Below are positions 1-8,304 of a stretch of DNA of 64,000 nucleotides, piece after piece; the stretch's first letter is position 1; each line of letters starts with the position of its first letter. A model generated the notes under the pieces. It saw only the letters and a list, made by a program, of their open reading frames with translations, ran no database searches and had not been told where the DNA came from. The stretch is from Aquitalea denitrificans (GTDB lineage Bacteria; Pseudomonadota; Gammaproteobacteria; Burkholderiales; Chromobacteriaceae), in the NCBI RefSeq assembly GCF_009856625.1, contig NZ_CP047241.1:1488001-1552000 (forward strand), in the 5' to 3' direction. The translations under genes were made by a program, and so were the position numbers.

Positions 1-251
1 TGCTGACTGTCGCTGACAAAGTTGCGTGCCAGAGGGCGCGGATAGAACAGCAGGCTGGGCTCGCAGATGTGCAGCGTGTCTTGTCCGGCATGCACCACAT
101 CCAGTTTGCCCGCCTGTATCAGATGCAGCTGGCCGCCGTGTTCTGGCGCAGTAAAGCGCGTTACCCCGCACAACGCACCGGAATGGAACAGCCGCGCCCG
201 TACCGGAAAATGGTGCAGCAGTGCATCCAGTCTATCGGTGCATGTGCGCAT
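1..251 (-). CDS. AraC-family regulator, N-terminal part (cut by window edge)
   Basis: This is the first 83 or so residues of a protein that begins at the ATG complementary to 249-251, behind a good GGAG ribosome site, and runs off the left edge. The visible part starts MRTCTDRLDALLHHFPVRAR and continues with a cupin-like stretch (GGQLHLIQAGKLDVV, then LFYPRPLARNF). That is typical of the ligand-sensing domain of AraC-family regulators whose DNA-binding domain lies at the C-terminus. The HTH itself is outside the window, so the family call rests on the cupin part only. The gene is divergent from ohr across about 120 bp and could regulate it, although ohr is usually controlled by a MarR-type OhrR. 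Confidence 0.6.
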   Translation of the reverse strand, partial: MRTCTDRLDALLHHFPVRARLFHSGALCGVTRFTAPEHGGQLHLIQAGKLDVVHAGQDTLHICEPSLLFYPRPLARNFVSDSQ

Positions 252-373
252 GATTTGCTACTCCTGATCAAGTATTTGAGATTATTTGTAGCATATCGTA
301 CTGCGGTGACAGGTAAAGTCAGTTCTGCCAAACGGCTGCACTTCCGCAACCGATCTGAACCATGGAGTCTGTC

Positions 374-799
374 ATGTCTATTGAAAAAGTTCTCTACCGT
401 GCCAATGCCACAGCCACCGGTGGCCGTGAAGGCAGTGCCGAGTCGTCGGATGCTGTATTGAAAGTGCAGTTATCCACGCCGCGCGAACTGGGTGGTGCTG
501 GCGGCCCCGGCACCAATCCGGAACAGCTGTTTGCTGCCGGTTATTCAGCCTGCTTTCTGGGGGCGCTGAAATATGTGGCCATGCAGGACAAGGTAGCTTT
601 GCCTGCCGCCACCACGGTAAGCGCCACGGTGGGCATCGGCCCCATTCCCACCGGCTTTGGCATCGAAGTGGATTTGCAGATCAGCATTCCCGGCGTGGAT
701 GCTGCCCAGGCGCGGGTACTGGTGGACAAGGCACATATTGTCTGCCCGTATTCCAACGCCACGCGCAACAATATCGACGTGCGTCTGCAACTGGTGTGA
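374..799 (+). CDS. ohr: Organic hydroperoxide resistance protein (Ohr/OsmC family)
   Basis: Ohr is a cytoplasmic thiol peroxidase that reduces organic and fatty-acid hydroperoxides. The 141-residue protein begins MSIEKVLYRANATATGGREG, the standard Ohr opening, and has both family cysteines: the peroxidatic one in GYSACF and the resolving one in VCPYSNATR. An in-frame ATG at 362 is possible, but the GGAG at 364-367 is correctly spaced for the ATG at 374, which also matches the family N-terminus. The gene stands alone, followed by a strong hairpin terminator. The divergent AraC-type gene is a candidate regulator. Confidence 0.93.
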   Translation: MSIEKVLYRANATATGGREGSAESSDAVLKVQLSTPRELGGAGGPGTNPEQLFAAGYSACFLGALKYVAMQDKVALPAATTVSATVGIGPIPTGFGIEVDLQISIPGVDAAQARVLVDKAHIVCPYSNATRNNIDVRLQLV

Positions 800-834
800 C
801 TGTAGCCAGCCTGGCTGCACGGCAAGCATGGAAG

Positions 835-862
835 ATACCCCCACAGGGGGTATTTGTTTTTG
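835..862 (+). terminator. Rho-independent terminator of ohr
   Basis: A perfect 8-bp stem (ATACCCCC / GGGGGTAT) with a 3-nt loop is followed by a T-rich tail. It lies 36 bp past the ohr stop. The remaining sequence up to 1070 shows no gene. Confidence 0.85.
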
Positions 863-1070
863 TCCATCTGCCGGCTTAATCTGGCGTCATGCTTGGCATG
901 GCGGTTTGATGTCAATTTACTTTACGTTTTCTGACAGTCATCCCGGTCTTGCTGGTGGATAATTGGAGATCAGCTCCAGCAGTCATGACTTCAAGAATCC
1001 GGCATGGTCCTGAAGCGTGCCAATCAGCGGCAGCTGGTGATCGTCTTGTTTATGCTGGCAGGGGAGTGCA

Positions 1071-1508
1071 ATGCAATACCGGCAAGACAGCATGCAGGAA
1101 ATCCGTTTTGACATGCTTGCCCTCACGCGCGGGCAAATCAGGCTGGCACGTTACGGCTCGCTGCTTGGCATGTTGCTTATCGTTTTTCTGCCCTGTAGCC
1201 TCATCCCGCGCCTGTGGCCGGGAGGCGTGTTCGGGCTGGATTCCCTTATCGTCAGTGTCCTGCTTTCCGCAGTACTGTGGATTGGCTGTGGCATCCTGTT
1301 GCTGGCGCTGTTTCGCGGTGCTGCCATGGCCAGTCCGTGGCAGCAACAGGAGCTGCAGCAGCTGTTTGCGGAGTTTCCAGAACTGCATGCCTACCGCGAC
1401 CGGGTATCTGCACTTGGCCGCGGCTTTACCGTGGGTGAGCATGAAACCCTGATGGCCTGGCCGGCCATGAAGGCCAGCATTGCGGACGATCTGGATTCGG
1501 AAACCTGA
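1071..1508 (+). CDS. Small membrane protein of unknown function
   Basis: The product has 145 residues and no family I recognise. A basic N-terminal segment is followed by two hydrophobic stretches (roughly residues 27-47 and 57-84), predicted to form a transmembrane hairpin. A soluble C-terminal half contains FPELHAYRDRVSALGRGFT. The start at 1071 is backed by a well-placed GGGGAG. Reading frame and codon use look like the neighbours, which supports a real gene. The rimO promoter lies downstream, so it is probably transcribed on its own. Confidence 0.6.
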   Translation: MQYRQDSMQEIRFDMLALTRGQIRLARYGSLLGMLLIVFLPCSLIPRLWPGGVFGLDSLIVSVLLSAVLWIGCGILLLALFRGAAMASPWQQQELQQLFAEFPELHAYRDRVSALGRGFTVGEHETLMAWPAMKASIADDLDSET

Positions 1509-1592
1509 AACCTGGCAGCTGTCCTGAAGCAGCTGGCTGCAGATTGTGCCGGCTTGCCGGAAGGCGGTCAGGTAAGCTCGGGCAAATGGCTG

Positions 1593-1598
1593 TATAAT
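1593..1598 (+). promoter_or_regulatory. Candidate -10 element for rimO
   Basis: A consensus TATAAT sits 32 bp before the rimO start. No clear -35 hexamer is visible at 16-18 bp spacing, so only the -10 half is supported. Confidence 0.35.
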
Positions 1599-1629
1599 CT
1601 GGCGTTTTTCATTTTTTGCACTACGCCAC

Positions 1630-2946
1630 ATGTCCAAAGCTCCTCGTATCGGTATGGTTTCCCTTGGCTGTCCTAAAGCCCAGAGCGATTCCGAACACAT
1701 TCTTACCCGCCTGCGCGCGGAGGGTTATGAAATTTCCTCCTCTTACGACGGGGCTGACCTGGTGGTGGTCAACACCTGTGGTTTCATCGATTCGGCGGTG
1801 ACCGAATCGCTGGATGCCATTGGCGAAGCGCTGAATGAAAACGGCAAGGTGATTGTCACCGGCTGTCTGGGTGCCAAGGATGGCGTGGTACAGAATGCCC
1901 ACCCGTCGGTGCTGGCCGTAACCGGCCCGCACGCCACCGACGAGGTGATGGATGCGGTACACAACTATCTGCCTAAGCCGCACGACCCCTTTGTCGACCT
2001 GGTGCCGGATATCGGCATTCGCCTGACGCCCAAGCATTACGCCTACCTGAAAATTTCCGAAGGCTGTAATCACCGCTGTACCTTCTGCATCATCCCGTCC
2101 ATGCGCGGCGATCTGGAAAGCCGTCCGGTGCATGATGTGCTGCGTGAAGCGGCCAACCTGGCCCGTGCCGGGGTGAAGGAACTGCTGGTGATTTCGCAGG
2201 ACACCTCGGCCTATGGCGTGGATGTCAAATACAAGCTTGGCTTCCATGACGGCCGTCCGGTGAAGACCCGCATGACCGAGCTGTGCGAGGAGTTGGGCAA
2301 GCACGGCATCTGGGTGCGCCTGCACTATGTTTACCCCTACCCGCACGTGGATGAAGTGATTCCGCTGATGCGCGACGGCAAGATCCTGCCTTACCTGGAT
2401 ATCCCGTTCCAGCATGCCAGCCAGAAAGTGCTGAAGCTGATGAAGCGTCCGGCCAACAGCGACAATGTGCTGGCGCGCATCAAGAAATGGCGCGAGATCT
2501 GCCCGCAGCTGGTGATCCGCTCCACCTTTATTGTCGGCTTCCCCGGCGAAACCGAAGAAGACTTCGAAGAACTGCTGCAATTCCTGCGTGAAGCCCAGCT
2601 GGACCGCGTGGGCTGTTTCACCTATTCCGCAGTCGAGGGAGCAACTGCCAACGACTTGCCGGATCAGGTGCCGGAAGAAGTCAAAGAGGCGCGCAAGGAG
2701 CGCTTCATGGAAGTACAGGCCGAAATCAGCGCCCGCAAGCTGGAAGCCCGTATCGGCCAGCGTCTGACCGTGCTGGTGGATGAAATCGACGACGAAGGCA
2801 CGGCCATCTGCCGCAGCTATGCCGATGCGCCGGAAATCGACGGCCTGGTGTTTGTGGAAGATGCCACCGGTCTTGAAGCCGGCCAGTTTGTCGAGGTGGA
2901 CATTGTCGACTGCAGCGAACACGACCTGTGGGGCGAGCGCGTCTGA
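1630..2946 (+). CDS. rimO: Ribosomal protein S12 methylthiotransferase RimO
   Basis: RimO is a radical-SAM enzyme that adds a methylthio group to the conserved aspartate of ribosomal protein S12. The 438-residue protein has the expected three parts: an N-terminal UPF0004 domain (GMVSLGCPKAQSDSE, VNTCGFIDSA, VTGCLGA) whose cysteines bind the auxiliary 4Fe-4S cluster, a central radical-SAM domain with CNHRCTFC, and a C-terminal TRAM-like domain. Length and motifs are complete. MiaB is the closest relative, but the opening and the CNHRCTFCIIP context are those of RimO. It is a single-gene unit ending in a terminator. Confidence 0.96.
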   Translation: MSKAPRIGMVSLGCPKAQSDSEHILTRLRAEGYEISSSYDGADLVVVNTCGFIDSAVTESLDAIGEALNENGKVIVTGCLGAKDGVVQNAHPSVLAVTGPHATDEVMDAVHNYLPKPHDPFVDLVPDIGIRLTPKHYAYLKISEGCNHRCTFCIIPSMRGDLESRPVHDVLREAANLARAGVKELLVISQDTSAYGVDVKYKLGFHDGRPVKTRMTELCEELGKHGIWVRLHYVYPYPHVDEVIPLMRDGKILPYLDIPFQHASQKVLKLMKRPANSDNVLARIKKWREICPQLVIRSTFIVGFPGETEEDFEELLQFLREAQLDRVGCFTYSAVEGATANDLPDQVPEEVKEARKERFMEVQAEISARKLEARIGQRLTVLVDEIDDEGTAICRSYADAPEIDGLVFVEDATGLEAGQFVEVDIVDCSEHDLWGERV

Positions 2947-2973
2947 TTCTTTGCTGCGGATGATAAGTTGAAC

Positions 2974-3003
2974 AAACGGCGTTCTTGCGGGAGCGCCGTT
3001 TTT
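2974..3003 (+). terminator. Rho-independent terminator of rimO
   Basis: An 8-bp stem (AAACGGCG / CGCCGTTT) with a 12-nt loop runs into a T-run. It also separates rimO from the convergent hoxJ. Confidence 0.8.
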
Positions 3004-3014
3004 ACTGCTGCAGC

Positions 3015-4376
3015 TTAATCCTTGAACGCCGGCAGCTGCAGGGTGAAGCAGGCCCCGCCCTGCGGGTGGTTATCGGCGCTCAGTTGTCCGCCATGGCGCT
3101 CGACAATGCCATAGCTGATGGACAGGCCCAGGCCAGTGCCCTTGCCGATGGGCTTGGTGGTGAAGAAGGGATCGAAGATCAGCGGCAGGGCTTCTTCGCT
3201 GATGCCGGGGCCGTTGTCGCGCACAGCAAGGCTTATTTGCCCGGCGGCCCGGCTGATCTCCAGTTGCAGGCAGGGACTGGCGGTTTTTTCGATGGCATCA
3301 AACGCATTCTGGATCAGGTTGACCAGCACCTGTTGCAACTGGTTGGCCGAGCCGCACACCCAGGCGGGGGTGTCCAGTCCGGTGTTGATGACTTCTACCC
3401 TGAAGGGCGCGGCACGGCTGACCCAGTGCAAGGCGCGCTGGGTGAGGTCGGCCAGGTCCACCCGCTGGCGGGTGTTTTCTTCCACTGCAGAAAAACGTTT
3501 CAGTGCATCCACGATATGGCCGCTGCGCTCGGCCCCTTCCATCAGGCCGGCGCTGAGCGAGGGCAGGTCGGCAATCAGGCGGTCGATTTTCAGTTCGATG
3601 CGCAATGCCTGATTATCCGGGCTCAGGTCATGGGCGTGAATGGCATTCAGGTAGTGGGTGAGTTTGACCGCATAGCGCTGCATGGCGTGGGCATTGCCCA
3701 GTACAAAGCTGATGGGGTTGTTGAGCTCGTGTGCCACCCCGGCCACCAGCCGGCCTAGCGAAGCCATCTTTTCCGCTTGTACCAACTGGGCCTGCGCAGA
3801 CTTCAGTGCCTGGTGCGCCGCTTGCAACTGGGCATAGGCGCGCTTGAGTTCGCCCACCGGCCGTCCCACTGCCACAAAGCCGCTGTAACGCCCTTCGCCA
3901 TCGTATAGCGGGCTGACATTCCAGGTAACCGGCATGCTTTCCCCGTCCTCGCGCGGCAGGGCAATTTCCACATCCTGTACATCGCTACGTCCGGCGGCCA
4001 GCAGGGTGGCGATCTGCTGCCGAGCCTGGCTGTCTTCCACCAGTTCGGCCAGTTTGCGGCCAACCAGCTCGCTTTCTGCATGGCCGGTCAGTTGCAGCAT
4101 GGCGCGGTTGACCTGGCGAACCTTGCCCACGGTATCGCACACCACCAGCACATCGGTCATGGCGGCCAGCACGCCCTCGGTAAAGTGGTGCGCCTCTGCC
4201 AGCTCGCGGTGTTTGGTTTCCAGTGTTTCCTGCGAGGACACCAGCTCGCTATACACCTCGTCCATGCGCTGGATTACGTCTATCCAGGCGGCCTCTGCCA
4301 GTTCCTGGCCTGCAGCGGCAATGCTGTCATCCGGGAGGTTGACCGGCGCATTCAGGGCGTGGTGGTGGGCTGGCAT
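3015..4376 (-). CDS. hoxJ: Hydrogen-sensing histidine kinase HoxJ/HupT
   Basis: This soluble 453-residue sensor kinase has a PAS domain (about residues 65-175), a dimerisation/phosphoacceptor domain with GVAHELNNPISFVLGNAH (His216), and a complete ATPase domain (NLIQNAFDAI, DNGPGISEEAL, GTGLGLSISYG). There is no membrane segment. The H-box neighbourhood and PAS arrangement match HoxJ/HupT, the kinase that receives the H2 signal from the regulatory hydrogenase and acts on HoxA. In Cupriavidus it directly follows hoxC. Here it lies 10 kb away on the same strand, behind pgaABCD, so it needs its own promoter. An AGGA ribosome site precedes the start. All kinase boxes look intact. Confidence 0.85.
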   Translation of the reverse strand: MPAHHHALNAPVNLPDDSIAAAGQELAEAAWIDVIQRMDEVYSELVSSQETLETKHRELAEAHHFTEGVLAAMTDVLVVCDTVGKVRQVNRAMLQLTGHAESELVGRKLAELVEDSQARQQIATLLAAGRSDVQDVEIALPREDGESMPVTWNVSPLYDGEGRYSGFVAVGRPVGELKRAYAQLQAAHQALKSAQAQLVQAEKMASLGRLVAGVAHELNNPISFVLGNAHAMQRYAVKLTHYLNAIHAHDLSPDNQALRIELKIDRLIADLPSLSAGLMEGAERSGHIVDALKRFSAVEENTRQRVDLADLTQRALHWVSRAAPFRVEVINTGLDTPAWVCGSANQLQQVLVNLIQNAFDAIEKTASPCLQLEISRAAGQISLAVRDNGPGISEEALPLIFDPFFTTKPIGKGTGLGLSISYGIVERHGGQLSADNHPQGGACFTLQLPAFKD

Positions 4377-5310
4377 GGCTGAAATTTCCTGGGGGCAAGG
4401 GGAATATCCGGCTTGTCAATGCTGCGGTAACGGGGCGGGCCGCACGGGCTACGCAACAGACCAGCGTCTGGCTGCCATTTTATGCCGCGGCGGAGGAGGG
4501 AGGTATTTTTTTCTCGGAAGGAAGAGCCAGTAATGGTTGGGCTGGTTGCTGTTTTCTGCGCAATTGATCGGGGTTGAGAGAATTGCGAGCTGTATTTTAT
4601 ATATATATTTTTAATATGAGTATTCATTGCAGAAAACTGCAAGATAAAAATGACCGTGGTGAAAGTGGTATTTGGCTAATCCATAAAGACTACCTCTAAC
4701 TGAAAAGACTATTTGTTGTGCTGCTGGTGTCCATTACACTCAGTTTTATGCCCAGATATTTTAAATTTTTACTTTAAAATGATCAGGTAAAAACAACTGC
4801 TTTTTATAGTAGTAACAAATTATTGAAAAAATCGGCAAATTGTCATGCATTTGCTATACTCGCACTCTAGAATCTACATCAGATATCAGAAATTTCCTGC
4901 TGGCCAACTCAGGGCCGCATGCTTTCGCTTCGCTTGTCGGTAAATATGATTTTAATAATAGCGACTGGTCAGCTTTGATCGGTCGATGTCCCAGCTCTAT
5001 GAATAATCATGGTTATTCCATGATTTGAATAGCACCATTTCTGTGCAGGCACGCTGCCAATGCAGTGTGTGCTGACATGGATTTTCTGAATCATCGTTTG
5101 GGGTTTTACGACTTATGCGCATGTCTTGCCTGGGCAGGGCTGGCTGCGTGTGCACGGTCGGGAAAGTACCAGGTGAGGAGCAGGCTGCTGCAACAAGACA
5201 GCCTGTTGTAGCGCTGTCTGACAGCGTTTTGTGACTTCCGGGGTAAGCCATGGCAGGGCCAGCACCGGATTTCATTCCGTCTTTCAAATTGAAATCAGAC
5301 TGAAACCGCT
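4377..5310 (+). other. Long hoxJ-pgaA intergenic region, pgaA leader
   Basis: About 930 bp carry no convincing gene. The stretch 4560-4880 is AT-rich and contains an extended -10 motif (TGCTATACT, about 4852-4860) that could start a pgaA transcript with a leader of roughly 450 nt. The leader holds an 8-bp inverted repeat at 5005-5025, competing hairpins at 5181-5205 and 5212-5226 (the latter followed by TTTT), and a few GGA triplets. pgaA itself lacks a clear Shine-Dalgarno sequence. The layout fits post-transcriptional control such as that known for E. coli pgaA, but no regulator can be named from the sequence. Confidence 0.5.
5005..5025. repeat. Perfect 8-bp inverted repeat upstream of pgaA
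   Basis: AATCATGG and CCATGATT flank a 5-nt spacer. No T-run follows, so it looks more like a protein-binding site than a terminator. Confidence 0.4.
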
Positions 5311-8304
5311 ATGCGAAAACTAGTCCTGGCCATCAGTATGGCCTTTGGCGCGCTGGCTGCCTCGGGGGAGGCTGCGCCGCTCTGGAAGAGCAAAGCCTAT
5401 GATGCGGCCATCATCGAGGCAAGGCAGGGAAATACCCGGCCCGCGCTGCAAATGCTGGAGCGTGAGGCCGCTCGGGGGCCGCTGACCGAATCCTTGCTCA
5501 ATGACTACATCACCTTGCTGTGCTGGGATCAGCAATACACCAAGGCCATTCAGCTTAGCCGGGGTCGGGAGGATGAGCTGCATGCCGATACCCTGCGCCT
5601 GCTGGCGGCCAATTTGCGTGGACGCAAGGAGTTTGGCAATGCCAGCCGCCTGTTCGGCCTGGCGCGGGAGCGTGGTGGCGACATCAGCGCCAGCATCCAG
5701 CAGGCCATGAGCACGGCCGAGGGCGGGGAGATCACCCGCGCGCTGGATATCCTCAACCAGACTAATCCCATTTCGCGGGAAGATGCGCTGGAGCTGACGC
5801 GGGCACGGGCCTATGTGCTGATGCTGCACGGTGATCAGGCGCGTGCGCTGGATTACATCCAGGACAATCTTCAGCGCTATGCCGGCGACCCGGTGCTTGA
5901 GCGGCTGAAGCTGGATGTGCTGACCCGGCTGGGCCTGCCGGAACTGGACGACAAGGCTGCTGCCGGGCTCAGTGAGCAGGATCGTGACAAGATACTCAAG
6001 GTTTCCACCATCGAGCTGAACGGCGCCGGAGAATTCACTACCGAAACCTATAAGCGACTGATCCCTGCGGCATCGTTCTTCAATAACTACGTGGTTCTGC
6101 TCAGCCAGAAGCAGCATCTGGACAGTGCGCTGGAGATTGCGGACAAGAATCCTTCTTTGCTTACCCGCAAGACGCTGGCGGTGCTGCAGCAGGCGACAGC
6201 GACACAAGGCAGCCAGGCGCAGCGTGACAAGGTAAAGCAGTGGATTGACCAGTACTACGCCATTGATGCAGAAGATGCCGAAAGCATGTCTGACAGCAGC
6301 GAAGTTACTGCAGTCAGCCCGGAGCTGGCCCAGGTGCGGGCGCATGCCGACAGCCTGCGGCGCGAGGGCGCTTATGCCCAGGCACTGGTCTATCTGGCCA
6401 AGTGGCAGCCACAGTATGCCGACGATCCGGTGCTCAATGCCCAATACCGCAGCGTGCTGGCCACGCTGGAGATGATCGATTCGCAACGCAGTCTGCTGTC
6501 GCGCCCGGCCCTGCCGGGACAGGATCCGGCATGGTCGCTGGACCAGCAGCAAGGCCAGCAGGCAATCGAGTGGGCCAAAGTCCGGGCTGATCTGGATGAA
6601 ATCCGCGAGATGCAGCAGACGCTGGACAAGGCGCTGGAGCAGAATGCCCGCTGGTTGAATACCCCAGGGCATACGCCGGCCATGCAGGCCCGTACCATTG
6701 ATATCCGCCTGCAGCTGTTGCAGCGCCGTGGCCGGTCGGAGGATGCAGTCAGGCTGTTCGAGCAGAACCCGCAGCTGTCGTACACCGCCAATGGCTATGG
6801 TGCAGTGGCAGCCTCCTATCTGGTGCTCAAGCAACCGGAAAAGGCAGCCACCCAGTTCCAGGCGGCACTGTCGCGGGCAAGGCGCGATGACCCCAAGGTG
6901 GAATGGCAGATCGGCCTGGCCTATGCCCAGCTGGAATCCGGCAAGTACAAGGCAGCCAGCAAGACCATTGCCGATGCCAAGAACGCCACCCCGCGTACCA
7001 CGGCCGACCCGCTCACCGGCAACCGCCGTTTCAACCCCGATTACATGTCGCTGGCCTATCACCAGGCCATGATCACTGCCTTCCTGGGCGATGTGAAAGG
7101 GGCGCAGGCACAGATGGACAGCTTGCTGGACCAGGCACCGTTTGCCTCGGAAACCCGCATCGGCATGTCGCAGATTGCCTTGCTGCTGGAATCTCCCACC
7201 ACCACCAAGGCCATGCTCAAGCGGCTGGCCGTGGATGACGGCCCAGAGAAAAACTGGGACGTAATGGTGGGACAGGTGGAGGCGGATCTGGCGCGGCAGG
7301 ACTTCAAGCAGGCCCGTACGATGCTGGACGAGCTGGAAAGCATGCCGGTGGATTCGGCGGAAAGCCGGCTCAAGCTGAGCGAACAGCAAGAGCAGTACCG
7401 TGCTCTGATGGGGCCGGAACTGGTGGTGGAGGCCGGACATGATCTGGGTACCAGCCAGGGTGCCAGCATGCACAATGCCTACGACTCCCTGACCCGGCTC
7501 TATAGCGCCACCTATAACAATTTGCGCGTGTTTGCCCAGCATCAGTTCCAGACTGCCGACTTTGCCTCCACCACCGGGGTGGGGACAGACAAGGTGCGTT
7601 TCGAGACCGCTGGCCTGGGCCTGCAATACCGCAGCCAGTACGGCACCGGTGAAATTGGCGGCTTCAGTCAACTGGATGGCCACGCCATGCAAGGTGGCTT
7701 TGCCGGTTTCGACTGGACGGTAAACGACAACTGGATGCTGGGCTTGCGCTACGAGAAAAACAGCATGGCCACCCCACTGGAAGCACGCCAGAGCGGTGTC
7801 TACGCCAACCTGTTGCTGGGCAAGGTGGAATACAAGCGCGATGACCTTACCACGGTGGAGTTTGAAGCCTCGCAGATGGATTTCACCGACACCAACCGTC
7901 GCCAGGGCTTTGCGCTGACGGTGAACCAGGCCCTGATCAAGGGGCCGATCTATCAGCTCAACGGCATTCTGGAAGCCAGCACCAACCATAACGACGTGCT
8001 GGACAACGCCATCTACTACAGCCCGCACCGCGACCTGGATGTCAGCCTCACCTTGATGAACGACATCACGCTATGGCGCTACTACGACAACAGTTTCCAC
8101 CAACGCATCGGCATCAGCGGTGGGCGCTATTACGAAACGGCCTTCGGCAGCAAGAACACCTGGGCCTACACAATCGAACAAGTATGGGATTTCAAAAAGG
8201 GGGGGGAGATACGTTACGGCTTCTCACGGTCCATGCACCCGTATGACGGGGTATCCGATGGCAGCAACCGTATCTATCTCTTCCTGGACTGGAAAATGAA
8301 ATGA
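5311..8304 (+). CDS. pgaA: Poly-beta-1,6-GlcNAc outer membrane porin PgaA
   Basis: PgaA exports partly deacetylated poly-N-acetylglucosamine, a biofilm polysaccharide, across the outer membrane. The 997-residue precursor has a signal peptide (cleavage near GEAAP), a long periplasmic TPR superhelix over about residues 30-690 that guides the polymer, and a C-terminal beta-barrel of alternating aromatic strands ending in YLFLDWKMK. Size and order match E. coli PgaA. It overlaps pgaB by 4 bp and heads pgaABCD. No good ribosome site precedes the ATG, which suggests translational control from the long leader. Confidence 0.93.
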   Translation: MRKLVLAISMAFGALAASGEAAPLWKSKAYDAAIIEARQGNTRPALQMLEREAARGPLTESLLNDYITLLCWDQQYTKAIQLSRGREDELHADTLRLLAANLRGRKEFGNASRLFGLARERGGDISASIQQAMSTAEGGEITRALDILNQTNPISREDALELTRARAYVLMLHGDQARALDYIQDNLQRYAGDPVLERLKLDVLTRLGLPELDDKAAAGLSEQDRDKILKVSTIELNGAGEFTTETYKRLIPAASFFNNYVVLLSQKQHLDSALEIADKNPSLLTRKTLAVLQQATATQGSQAQRDKVKQWIDQYYAIDAEDAESMSDSSEVTAVSPELAQVRAHADSLRREGAYAQALVYLAKWQPQYADDPVLNAQYRSVLATLEMIDSQRSLLSRPALPGQDPAWSLDQQQGQQAIEWAKVRADLDEIREMQQTLDKALEQNARWLNTPGHTPAMQARTIDIRLQLLQRRGRSEDAVRLFEQNPQLSYTANGYGAVAASYLVLKQPEKAATQFQAALSRARRDDPKVEWQIGLAYAQLESGKYKAASKTIADAKNATPRTTADPLTGNRRFNPDYMSLAYHQAMITAFLGDVKGAQAQMDSLLDQAPFASETRIGMSQIALLLESPTTTKAMLKRLAVDDGPEKNWDVMVGQVEADLARQDFKQARTMLDELESMPVDSAESRLKLSEQQEQYRALMGPELVVEAGHDLGTSQGASMHNAYDSLTRLYSATYNNLRVFAQHQFQTADFASTTGVGTDKVRFETAGLGLQYRSQYGTGEIGGFSQLDGHAMQGGFAGFDWTVNDNWMLGLRYEKNSMATPLEARQSGVYANLLLGKVEYKRDDLTTVEFEASQMDFTDTNRRQGFALTVNQALIKGPIYQLNGILEASTNHNDVLDNAIYYSPHRDLDVSLTLMNDITLWRYYDNSFHQRIGISGGRYYETAFGSKNTWAYTIEQVWDFKKGGEIRYGFSRSMHPYDGVSDGSNRIYLFLDWKMK

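Noticed and set aside
69..461. 130-codon plus-strand frame at the left edge
   Set aside because: It is opposite the AraC-type gene and overlaps ohr out of frame.
1621..2922. 433-codon minus-strand frame
   Set aside because: It lies opposite rimO, which has all radical-SAM motifs.
4840..5028. 62-codon plus-strand frame in the pgaA leader
   Set aside because: No ribosome site and no plausible product. The frame overlaps the AT-rich promoter region and the inverted repeat.
5320..8028. 902-codon open frame on the minus strand
   Set aside because: It is the mirror of pgaA, whose signal peptide, TPR region and barrel are on the plus strand. No ribosome site or family content was seen in the mirror frame.
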